Of a stretch of 64,000 nucleotides of DNA, positions 1-12,100 are shown one piece after another. The notes beneath the pieces were generated by a model. That model did no database searches. It saw nothing but the letters and a program-made list of their open reading frames with translations, and was not told the DNA's origin. How positions within the stretch are numbered: the first letter of the stretch is position 1; every line of letters begins with the position of its first letter. Location: positions 1 through 64,000 of the forward strand of contig OZ218960.1 of NCBI GenBank assembly GCA_965112735.1, in the 5' to 3' direction. This DNA is from Phaeosaccion multiseriatum (Eukaryota; Ochrophyta, other classes). The position numbers were made by a program, and so were the translations under genes.

Positions 1-3000
1 CTAACCCTAACCCTAACCCTAACCCTAACCCTAACCCTAACCCTAACCCTAACCCTAACCCTAACCCTAACCCTAACCCTAACCCTAACCCTAACCCTAA
101 CCCTAACCCTAACCCTAACCCTAACCCTAACCCTAACCCTAACCCTAACCCTAACCCTAACCCTAACCCTAACCCTAACCCTAACCCTAACCCTAACCCT
201 AACCCTAACCCTAACCCTAACCCTAACCCTAACCCTAACCCTAACCCTAACCCTAACCCTAACCCTAACCCTAACCCTAACCCTAACCCTAACCCTAACC
301 CTAACCCTAACCCTAACCCTAACCCTAACCCTAACCCTAACCCTAACCCTAACCCTAACCCTAACCCTAACCCTAACCCTAACCCTAACCCTAACCCTAA
401 CCCTAACCCTAACCCTAACCCTAACCCTAACCCTAACCCTAACCCTAACCCTAACCCTAACCCTAACCCTAACCCTAACCCTAACCCTAACCCTAACCCT
501 AACCCTAACCCTAACCCTAACCCTAACCCTAACCCTAACCCTAACCCTAACCCTAACCCTAACCCTAACCCTAACCCTAACCCTAACCCTAACCCTAACC
601 CTAACCCTAACCCTAACCCTAACCCTAACCCTAACCCTAACCCTAACCCTAACCCTAACCCTAACCCTAACCCTAACCCTAACCCTAACCCTAACCCTAA
701 CCCTAACCCTAACCCTAACCCTAACCCTAACCCTAACCCTAACCCTAACCCTAACCCTAACCCTAACCCTAACCCTAACCCTAACCCTAACCCTAACCCT
801 AACCCTAACCCTAACCCTAACCCTAACCCTAACCCTAACCCTAACCCTAACCCTAACCCTAACCCTAACCCTAACCCTAACCCTAACCCTAACCCTAACC
901 CTAACCCTAACCCTAACCCTAACCCTAACCCTAACCCTAACCCTAACCCTAACCCTAACCCTAACCCTAACCCTAACCCTAACCCTAACCCTAACCCTAA
1001 CCCTAACCCTAACCCTAACCCTAACCCTAACCCTAACCCTAACCCTAACCCTAACCCTAACCCTAACCCTAACCCTAACCCTAACCCTAACCCTAACCCT
1101 AACCCTAACCCTAACCCTAACCCTAACCCTAACCCTAACCCTAACCCTAACCCTAACCCTAACCCTAACCCTAACCCTAACCCTAACCCTAACCCTAACC
1201 CTAACCCTAACCCTAACCCTAACCCTAACCCTAACCCTAACCCTAACCCTAACCCTAACCCTAACCCTAACCCTAACCCTAACCCTAACCCTAACCCTAA
1301 CCCTAACCCTAACCCTAACCCTAACCCTAACCCTAACCCTAACCCTAACCCTAACCCTAACCCTAACCCTAACCCTAACCCTAACCCTAACCCTAACCCT
1401 AACCCTAACCCTAACCCTAACCCTAACCCTAACCCTAACCCTAACCCTAACCCTAACCCTAACCCTAACCCTAACCCTAACCCTAACCCTAACCCTAACC
1501 CTAACCCTAACCCTAACCCTAACCCTAACCCTAACCCTAACCCTAACCCTAACCCTAACCCTAACCCTAACCCTAACCCTAACCCTAACCCTAACCCTAA
1601 CCCTAACCCTAACCCTAACCCTAACCCTAACCCTAACCCTAACCCTAACCCTAACCCTAACCCTAACCCTAACCCTAACCCTAACCCTAACCCTAACCCT
1701 AACCCTAACCCTAACCCTAACCCTAACCCTAACCCTAACCCTAACCCTAACCCTAACCCTAACCCTAACCCTAACCCTAACCCTAACCCTAACCCTAACC
1801 CTAACCCTAACCCTAACCCTAACCCTAACCCTAACCCTAACCCTAACCCTAACCCTAACCCTAACCCTAACCCTAACCCTAACCCTAACCCTAACCCTAA
1901 CCCTAACCCTAACCCTAACCCTAACCCTAACCCTAACCCTAACCCTAACCCTAACCCTAACCCTAACCCTAACCCTAACCCTAACCCTAACCCTAACCCT
2001 AACCCTAACCCTAACCCTAACCCTAACCCTAACCCTAACCCTAACCCTAACCCTAACCCTAACCCTAACCCTAACCCTAACCCTAACCCTAACCCTAACC
2101 CTAACCCTAACCCTAACCCTAACCCTAACCCTAACCCTAACCCTAACCCTAACCCTAACCCTAACCCTAACCCTAACCCTAACCCTAACCCTAACCCTAA
2201 CCCTAACCCTAACCCTAACCCTAACCCTAACCCTAACCCTAACCCTAACCCTAACCCTAACCCTAACCCTAACCCTAACCCTAACCCTAACCCTAACCCT
2301 AACCCTAACCCTAACCCTAACCCTAACCCTAACCCTAACCCTAACCCTAACCCTAACCCTAACCCTAACCCTAACCCTAACCCTAACCCTAACCCTAACC
2401 CTAACCCTAACCCTAACCCTAACCCTAACCCTAACCCTAACCCTAACCCTAACCCTAACCCTAACCCTAACCCTAACCCTAACCCTAACCCTAACCCTAA
2501 CCCTAACCCTAACCCTAACCCTAACCCTAACCCTAACCCTAACCCTAACCCTAACCCTAACCCTAACCCTAACCCTAACCCTAACCCTAACCCTAACCCT
2601 AACCCTAACCCTAACCCTAACCCTAACCCTAACCCTAACCCTAACCCTAACCCTAACCCTAACCCTAACCCTAACCCTAACCCTAACCCTAACCCTAACC
2701 CTAACCCTAACCCTAACCCTAACCCTAACCCTAACCCTAACCCTAACCCTAACCCTAACCCTAACCCTAACCCTAACCCTAACCCTAACCCTAACCCTAA
2801 CCCTAACCCTAACCCTAACCCTAACCCTAACCCTAACCCTAACCCTAACCCTAACCCTAACCCTAACCCTAACCCTAACCCTAACCCTAACCCTAACCCT
2901 AACCCTAACCCTAACCCTAACCCTAACCCTAACCCTAACCCTAACCCTAACCCTAACCCTAACCCTAACCCTAACCCTAACCCTAACCCTAACCCTAACC

Positions 3001-4600
3001 CTAACCCTAACCCTAACCCTAACCCTAACCCTAACCCTAACCCTAACCCTAACCCTAACCCTAACCCTAACCCTAACCCTAACCCTAACCCTAACCCTAA
3101 CCCTAACCCTAACCCTAACCCTAACCCTAACCCTAACCCTAACCCTAACCCTAACCCTAACCCTAACCCTAACCCTAACCCTAACCCTAACCCTAACCCT
3201 AACCCTAACCCTAACCCTAACCCTAACCCTAACCCTAACCCTAACCCTAACCCTAACCCTAACCCTAACCCTAACCCTAACCCTAACCCTAACCCTAACC
3301 CTAACCCTAACCCTAACCCTAACCCTAACCCTAACCCTAACCCTAACCCTAACCCTAACCCTAACCCTAACCCTAACCCTAACCCTAACCCTAACCCTAA
3401 CCCTAACCCTAACCCTAACCCTAACCCTAACCCTAACCCTAACCCTAACCCTAACCCTAACCCTAACCCTAACCCTAACCCTAACCCTAACCCTAACCCT
3501 AACCCTAACCCTAACCCTAACCCTAACCCTAACCCTAACCCCTAACCCTAACCCTAACCCTAACCCTAACCCTAACCCTAACCCTAACCCTAACCCTAAC
3601 CCTAACCCTAACCCTAACCCTAACCCTAACCCTAACCCTAACCCTAACCCTAACCCTAACCCTAACCCTAACCCTAACCCTAACCCTAACCCTAACCCTA
3701 ACCCTAACCCTAACCCTAACCCTAACCCTAACCCTAACCCTAACCCTAACCCTAACCCTAACCCTAACCCTAACCCTAACCCTAACCCTAACCCTAACCC
3801 TAACCCTAACCCTAACCCTAACCCTAACCCTAACCCTAACCCTAACCCTAACCCTAACCCTAACCCTAACCCTAACCCTAACCCTAACCCTAACCTAACC
3901 TAACCCTAACCCTAACCCTAAACCTAACCCTAACCCTAACCCTAACCCTAACCCTAACCCTAACCCTAACCCTAACCCTAACCCTAACCCTAACCCTAAC
4001 CCTAACCCTAACCCTAACCCTAACCCTAACCCTAACCCTAACCCTAACCCTAACCCTAACCCTAACCCTAACCCTAACCCTAACCCTAACCCTAACCCTA
4101 ACCCTAACCCTAACCCTAACCCTAACCCTAACCCTAACCCTAACCCTAACCCTAACCCTAACCCTAACCCTAACCCTAACCCTAACCCTAACCCTAACCC
4201 TAACCCTAACCCTAACCCTAACCCTAACCCTAACCCTAACCCTAACCCTAACCCTAACCCTAACCCTAACCCTAACCCTAACCCTAACCCTAACCCTAAC
4301 CCTAACCCTAACCCTAACCCTAACCCTAACCCTAACCCTAACCCTAACCCTAACCCTAACCCTAACCCTAACCCTAACCCTAACCCTAACCCTAACCCTA
4401 ACCCTAACCCTAACCCTAACCCTAACCCTAACCCTAACCCTAACCCTAACCCTAACCCTAACCCTAACCCTAACCCTAACCCTAACCCTAACCCTAACCC
4501 TAACCCTAACCCTAACCCTAACCCTAACCCTAACCCTAACCCTAACCCTAACCCTAACCCTAACCCTAACCCTAACCCTAACCCTAACCCTAACCCTAAA
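1..4600. repeat. Telomere, CCCTAA repeat array (C-strand)
   Basis: About 4.6 kb of almost perfect CCCTAA units run from the first base of the window, so the window begins at a chromosome end written 5' to 3' on the C-strand; the G-strand is TTAGGG. The array is interrupted by one unit with an extra C near 3539-3542 and by a short degenerate patch at about 3891-3922 with CCTAA and CCCTAAA units. It ends at 4595-4600 in CCCTAAA and joins directly to retrotransposon coding sequence. The long open frames of alternating Leu-Gly on the minus strand are artefacts of the repeat. The function is chromosome-end protection. Confidence 0.98.
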
Positions 4601-7600
4601 CCCAAGGAGGATGTTAAGCCTGCCGGAGGAGGGGGGGCTAAGGAGCCACGCCCTTTCTCTGGAAAGTGTCTTTCATGTGGGTTAGCCCACACCCTCAGGA
4701 AGTGCCCAACGACCTCCCAAGATCAGAAAGATCGGCTGTGGGCGGACTATAAGAAGAAACACCCGCACATTAAGGTCCTGGCATCAGCAGAGGGAGATGC
4801 AGGAGCCGTAGCAGAGGATGTGGAAGGGGAAAGAGTCACAGTTGATCTCGTCGCCAACCCATCTGAGACGGTGTCGGAAGCCGCACGGCTGAAGATTTCC
4901 GCAGTTTGGGACTCGGGCTGTGATGTGGGGCTGGTTATCTCCCGCCGAGATGCAGACAAGTTTGTTGCGCTCGGGCGAGGTGGCGAGCTCACAGTCATTA
5001 AACCCCGGAGCCTCAAGACTGGAAATGGCCTGGTCGAAGCCACGCAGGTTTTGACAGGAGCGCATTTGTTGTTTGACTTTCCATGGGGGCCAGTGAGTAC
5101 CCTTCAGATGGAAGAGAGTCTGCGCAATGCGTACGTGTTGGAGGAGATCGACATGATGTGTCTAGGTCGTCCTCTTCAGAAGGCTTTTGGACTATCATCC
5201 ATCCGAGCCCAGTTCGAGACGATGCATAGCGAAGAAGCTTTGCGTCGCGAACGAGAGACTGCGGAGAAGGAGAAGGAGGCAGAGCCTCTTAGCTCCAGCG
5301 CAGGTAGAGTGATGAGTCTCTTTTCGTCAGCTCCCTCAGAGGAGAGTGACGATTTGTTTCCTGTTGAGCAGGGGACGGGCAAGACGCCCATAGTAGGATC
5401 GGTAGGAACCTACCACCTTAACAATGAAGAGATCAAACAGTATGACGGTGTAGCTGATACCATTCAGCAACCTGAGGACGGACTGCCGCCCACATACGAG
5501 AGCCTAGAGGCACGTTTGGGGTCAGTCGTCGACAATGCTATAGCAGAGCATGATTTTCCCGAGCGGTTGAAAGAACCGATGCTGAGGGCACTACTGAAGT
5601 GGCCTGACGTGTGGCGGGATGAGTTACTGTGGGAGGACGGTGCTGCTAAGGTTGAGCCGATGAAGGTGCAGTTCAAGAGCTCTGAACCACATTCGCAGCT
5701 CCCTATCAAGCAACCCGGTCCGAAGGCGGCCTTTGTGCGCGAGTTCACCAATAAAATGGTAGACAAGGGCTTTGGCTACAGCAACCCGCAGAGCGTGTAT
5801 TCTAACCGAGCCTTCGCAGTGGGAAAGCCGGGAAAGCCCGGTAAGTACAGACTGGTGTGTGACCTTCGGGCAGCTAACGCAAACACAGTCAAGGTTGATT
5901 TCGGTATGACTGACACGGAGACTATCTCTCTCGCACTGCGAGGGGCCAGATGGTTTATTGAGATTGATGGCAAGGATTTCTTTTGGCAATTTCCGCTCGA
6001 GGAGTGGTGCCAGGAGCATTTCACTTACATAACCTCAGACGCAAAGGTGACTCCTACGAGAGTACCACAGTGAGCCCTCAACTCAGCGGCATATGTGCAG
6101 GGTACCATGAGCGAGGTCTTTCGCGAGGAAGTCGGTAAGACTCACGCTGTGTACATTGACAATATCGCCTACTGGGCTATCGAGGGTGAGGAGCTGGTCG
6201 AGAGGACCGAACTCACCATGGACAAGCTTCACGAGAAGAACTTGAAGATGGGAGTCAGCTCATTCAGTTTCGGAAGTGAGTTGAAGTTCGTGGGCAGAGT
6301 GTATGACAGACATGGTACTCGTCACGATCCGGAGCGAATTCAAGGTCTGACAGACTTGGGTACGCCGGAGACAGCGGGCGATCTGATGACGTTCCTGTGT
6401 GGAATACAGTGGTTCAACCGCTGGGTGAAAGATTTCGCACAGTGGGTGGGGCCTCTGTATGACTTGTTGAATGAGTGTTTGGGGGAGGCTAATGCCAAAC
6501 CGCATCAGCACAAGCGCTCTAAGGCTGTGGCTGCAACTATTCAACTAGACAAGCGGTGGACAGCTGAGCATGACGCGGCTTTCTTGGGGATCAAGCGCGT
6601 GCTCGCAGAGAACACGGTGCGCGCTCACCCGGACCCTGAGCAGGTAGTACTAGTGTTTGCAGACGCCAGTGACCGCTACTGGGGGGGCATGATCGCACAG
6701 TGTAGACCCGAGAACGTGGGGCTTCCTCTTGACGAGATGGACATGGAGCCTGTAGCTTTCTGTTCAGGTGGCTTTGGGAAGCATGAGCTCAAGCGAGCAA
6801 CTGTGGACAAAGAGGCAGATGCCACTTACCGGACTGTGATTCAGAATGAATACGCTTTGGTAGGGGCGAGGAAGGTATACATTTTCTGCGACCATCGCAA
6901 TTTGGCTTTTCTCTGGTCTAACGACCCACAGTACCCGGGTCTGACCAAACCCATGCGAGAGCGGCTGCAGCGACAGGCACTTCGATTGCAGGCATTTGAC
7001 TATACAATCATGCATTTGCCTGGCGACAAGCACTTGTGGGCTGACCCTCTGAGCCGTTGGCGCAAGAGGACGAGCCATGCAGCGCCTTGCGTGTTGGCTC
7101 TACGAGGCGGGAAATTCGGAGCCATGCAGGTCTTTGACATGATGGCGCCTGACTTTCTTTGGCCCACGGAGCAGGAGATTGTCAGCGTTCAGCAGGAGGC
7201 CTTTGCAAAGCTCCTGGACGCTGGCAAAGAGGTGGGAGAGAGTGGTCGCCAACTGCTTCTCTCACAGACTGGCGACGGCGGTCTGATTCGAGCAAAAAGT
7301 AGCACAGATGACAACGCTCAGCAGTCAAAGATTTGGATACCGCGTAAGGCAGAGGACTTGCGCCTTCGGCTCAGCGTAGTGGCCCACCAGGGGGGCATGG
7401 GCCATCGTGGGATGACCAACACGCTGGAAGCTGTAGGGAAGGACTTTGTTTGGCATGGCCAGCAGGAGGATATCAAGCGCTTTGTGAACGAGTGTATTCA
7501 TTGCCTTAGCAATGGCGTAGGGCTGCGCGTTCCTCGACCGCTTTTGGGTCAATGGCATGCTACCAAGCCCCAGCAGATGATATGGTTTGACTATGTCAAG

Positions 7601-8857
7601 ATGGGCAAGGGTATCATTTGGGTTGATGGACCTGATGGGTTCATGCAGATTCAAGTACAGTACGCGCTATGCATTTTTGATGACTTTTCGTCCTTGACAA
7701 TGTACGAGCCGTGCTATGAGGCTACCGCACGAGGGTGCGCGCGGGCTTTGCTGAGATGGTTTGCTCAGCATGGCATTGTGCCTCGATGGCAGAGTGACAG
7801 AGGCAGTCATTTCCTCAATGAGGTGATGAGCGAGCTGAGAGCAATGTTGAGGTGTGATCATCATTTTGTGGTGGCACATGCGGCTTATAGCCGTGGACTT
7901 GGGGAGCGCGGTGTGCAAACGCTTCAGAAGCTTATGCAGCCGCTACTATCAGAGTTGAGGGCACTACCAGAGTCGTGGCCGCAGTTTCTACCAGTGGTCG
8001 AGTCCATCGAGAACAGTTGCACCAAGAGCAGTCGTTCCAGCAAGTCTCCGATTGAGCTGCATTCAGGCCATGTACCTCAGCGCCCTATCGACACGGTTAT
8101 GCTTCATGATGCTGATCGAGCGCAGAAGGTGGAGTTGAAGCAACTCACACAAGCGCAGGTCGACACGATGGCTGAGGGGCTGCAGCAAATTCGGGAGCAG
8201 TTACGTACACGGGTCGAGGAGCACCTCTCCAAGATCAGGGAGCGCAAGCGTGATGGCATCAATGCGCGTCTGTTGCAGGGGCGGCGTGGCGCCGAGCACA
8301 GGAAGGATCTTGATCGCGCGCGCGAGCTCGCCAGCGAGTCAATTTTCCAACCTGGAGTATTTGTGACGGTGGCGTCAGTGGGGCCTACGAGCAAGGTCGT
8401 TGGCCGATGGCATGGTCCTTGCCGAGTGACTGAGGCTCTCGAGCACCACGTATATCGCATTGAGGAGTTAGTGGGACAGAAGCGCACTTTGGACGTGCAC
8501 ATCAACCGGCTACGCTACTACTCCGACGGTGATGTCAATCTTACTACCGACGTCCTCCACCAGATCTCACACAGCACTCAGAGTTTCGTAGTCGAGTCTT
8601 TTGAGGGGCTGGTTAGGCGTGCTGATGGCAGCTGGTTCTTAATCGTCAAGTGGAGAGGCTTCGACGCAGTCGAGAACAGCGAGGAGCCCATCGAGCAGCT
8701 TATGGCGGATACACCCCAAGCAGTGGAGCAGTATCTCGCCAAGCATCCGGACAAACAGCGAATCAGCGCAGTCCGAGCCTACTTGCGGGCCCTCTCGGAG
8801 CGGAACGCAGAGCGGGTAGTAGCGCCCAAGCGCAAGCGTACGCGCAAGAAGCGGTAA
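4601..8857 (+). pseudogene. Ty3/gypsy chromovirus gag-pol, element 1 (5'-truncated by telomere, one in-frame TGA)
   Basis: One continuous frame starts at the telomere border. It contains a gag zinc knuckle (C at 4667, C at 4676, H at 4688, C at 4703; spacing CX2CX3HX4C, one residue shorter than the usual CX4H). An aspartic-protease DSG triplet follows at 4910-4918. Reverse transcriptase covers about 5690-6300, with a YIDN catalytic box at 6152-6163 in place of the usual YxDD. RNase H starts near 6650. Integrase has an HHCC zinc site at about 7386-7510 and the DDE triad near 7590, 7795 and 7906. A C-terminal chromodomain lies at about 8580-8750. A TGA at 6071-6073 replaces the Gly expected after the RT Pro-Gln (PQG) motif; the frame continues unchanged behind it. 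The copy has lost its 5' LTR and most of gag, so it is a dead or read-through copy. Autonomous activity is not supported. Confidence 0.93.
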
Positions 8858-9159
8858 GCGTTGCGTTAGGTACTGGGATAGTTTCTTTCCTCTTTTGACG
8901 GCTCGGGCTGTCGCTTGGGGGTAGTGTGCTATTGTCCTATACAGTGTTGGTCATACATTCAGGGGTCACAGAAATATGAGTGTAACCTTCATGGACACCC
9001 CTGACCCAGGGGGGATAGATAGAAAGCGTGTGGAGAGCACTCTTTTTCTTGCAAGCTCTAAGTGAGTAGTAAAGACTTAATACGGACACCGACGCCCCAC
9101 CAGAGGCGCGGCGAATACTTGGTCCAAACCCCTTAAGCTTTTCTACGTCAGCTTAGCAC
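8858..9159. other. Spacer between two retroelements, possible LTR remnant
   Basis: No gene is seen. A purine-rich stretch at 8914-8924 (cttgggggtag) followed by TGTGCTATTG at 8925 would fit a polypurine tract and the start of a 3' LTR of element 1. No second copy of the sequence is available in the window because the telomere removed the 5' end, so the LTR call cannot be tested here. The far end runs into the start codon of the second pol at 9160. Confidence 0.35.
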
Positions 9160-12100
9160 ATGGAGCAGGATATGACCAATGCGCTGCTGCTCCTGCTCCA
9201 ATTACAAGCCGTGCTGCAGGAGAGTCGCTGTCTTGGTGGGGGAGTGGAGTCGTGGGATGCAGGAGAGCTTGTGGTGGAGCAGCGGCGCCGTGCCAAGCTC
9301 ACTACGGAGAGGGCTCAGTTCTGGCTCAGGGAGCTACCGTCGCCCCTGCACGCTATCACGATTGGCGACGGTGCCTGGACGGAGGTGCAACGCTGGGGAC
9401 TGGTAGCGATCCTGCGCGCTCGGTCGCAAGCATTCTGTCAGAGGCCTGGTGACTACGGTCGGACGGATACTCTCTTCTTTGAGTGGGGACTGAAGAATGC
9501 GAATCAGCAGCCCATTCTGAGCTCCGCTCGACGGTATCCTCCACATTTGCGGCGGGGGATTGAGATTGAGATTGACAAGCTTCTCGCGGCTGCCATCATT
9601 CGCCCCAGCACTTCCAGCTGGGCCACTCCGCTGATGGCGGTCTTGAAGACGGACGCAGCTGGCAAAACCAAGTGTCATGAGGATGGGACGCCTGTGGTAC
9701 GTATGACGTGTGACTTGTCTCAGCTGAATGATGTGTGTCGCACGGAGGCCCCTGCGATGCCGGTAATTGATGATCTGCTGGCAGAGATGCATGGATCCAA
9801 GGTGTTCTCGGTGATGGACATCATGTCGGGCTACTTCAATGTGCCGATGGCATCAGCAGCGGAAGAGGATATATCCACCTTTGTGTGCCACAGTGGTACT
9901 TACGCTTGGCGAGTGATGCCGCAGGGCGCGAAGAATGCGCCTGCAGTCTTTGTGCGGCTTATGAATACGGTGCTCAAAGGGCTTCAGGAGCATGTGGCAT
10001 GCTTTGTGGACGATATTGCAGTGTTTTCGGCTACGGTGGAGCAGCATCTGGAGCATTTGGATGCGGTGCTTGCGCGGTTGGTGGAGCACAAGCTCAAGCT
10101 GGAGCCGAGTAAGGCAGTGTTGGGTGCACCGGAGGTGCGGTTCTGCGGGCATTTGCTGGATCAGAACGGGGTGCGCACTGACCCGGCTAAGCATGCGGCG
10201 GTGCAAGAGCTGGTCAAGCCGTTGAGGTTACTTGCGAAGGATGGTGGCGTCAATCGAGTTAAGCAGGTGCGGCGTTTCATTGGCATGCTCAGCTATTTTC
10301 GCCGCTTCATTCCGGAGTTTGCGCGCAAAGTGCGGCCCCTCAATGGGCTACTGCGTAAGGGCGTCGACGTGAGCACCGCCTGGAATGCCTCGCACGGTGC
10401 AGCTTGTGATTGACTCGTCGCCGACTTGTTGTCTTCTCCTGCGCTGGCCTTTCCGGAGTACGGGCCAGAGACGACTTTCACTCTCAGCACCGATGCTTCG
10501 ACGGACGGTTTAGCAGGAGTGCTCTCCCAGACAGATGCGACCGGAGAGGAGCGGGTGGTGACATTCATCAGTCGGGCTACCACAGAGACTGAGGCCCGAC
10601 TGAGCAGCACGGAGCTGGAGCTGCTGGCAGTGGTGTGGTGCGTGCGTAAACTGGCCATGTACATCTGCCACTACCCCACCACCGTGGTGACAGACCATCA
10701 GCCCTTGTTGTGGTTGGCGGGGCACAAGGACACCAATTCCAAGCTGTTCAGATGGTACGAGCGACTCTCTACGCACCACTTGCAGTTTGTGCATCGACCA
10801 GGGCGCCAACTGGTGGTGCCTGACTGCCTTTCGCGCAATGCGCTGCCAGTGCAGGAGTGGGACACGCATGCGGGGGTGGACTTGGCCATGGTGGAGTGCG
10901 AGGGGCCGTCGCCCTTGCACACATGGTGTGCTTCGATGGGAGTGCAGGTGCACATGGTTGAGATGGTGGGGGACGAGTGCAGCCTTCATTGGGAGGAGCC
11001 CACGGAGGGAGAACTGCTTCGCTTTCTTGCCGTGGCTCAACAGCTGGAGGGCGAAGCAGGCACTCGCCTCCCTACCCCTGTGCCTAACGGAACAGCGCAG
11101 CAGCAGCAGCAGCGGTGCCACCAGCAGCAGCAGAGCGGCGAGGAGGCCCTACAAGCCTGGCAGACTGCAGAGTCGGACTTGTCTGCGACGCAGTCTCGCC
11201 GGGACACCGCTCGGCGTGCTTGGACACAGCGTCTCCAGCAATGTGGATGGCAGCCTACGCGGGCACTGCAGCTGGGGGTGAAGAAGGCTGTGATAGAGGC
11301 CTGGCAGCCTGGGCAGATGCCCCCGTTTGTGAGCCACATCCCCGCAGCGAGGTGCACGTACGTGTCGACACCGAGACAGGTGCAGGCTCTGTCGACGCAG
11401 TTGCGCACAGCCAAAGTGGTCGCCATGGACTCGGAGTGGGCGCGTCACCGGAGGCACGCGTCGCTGCTGCAATTGGCCGTGCAGGTTGGGCCGCTGCCGG
11501 ATGTGGCGCGTGACTATGGGCTCTTGATTGATCTCGACGCGCTGCAGCAGGCGGGGGGTATGATGGTACTGGCGAAAGTGTTGCGGGATCTGTGGGCCGA
11601 ACCCTCGATCGTGAAGCTGGCTCACCACTGGAGTCACGACCAACGTGCCCTGGGCCAATGGCCGGCGCTCGCGGAGCATGTCCAGCACATCGTCAGCTTG
11701 GTGGACACCAGTGACCTCTTTAAGCGCGTGTGCCCAGAACATGCTCAGTTCATCGGACTCCAGGACCTTGTCAGCATGTTCTTGGAGCAACACCTTAGCA
11801 AGGAGGAGCGGGCCACCGATTGGACGCAGCGGCCGCTGTCCGCCGCTCAACGGGAGTACGCGTTTGCTGACGCTGCGGCGCTCCTTCGCCTCTGGCCTCG
11901 CATGACGGAGTGTGTGCCGTTCGCCCATGGTGGCCCGGGGGTGGAGCTTAGCGCGATGAGCCCTGCTCACACGCCTGCGGAGCAGGAGGAGATGCAAGTC
12001 GGCAGGTTCATGCAGGCCGCGATTGGTTATTGGGGCGATCGCGATCACGTGTCACCGCTCTACATCTTTGGTGTCCACTCCAAGACGTTGGAGGTATTCG

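Noticed and set aside
3895-4692. Long minus-strand frame of Leu-Gly repeats
   Set aside because: It is only the telomere array read as protein, with a few codons of antisense gag.
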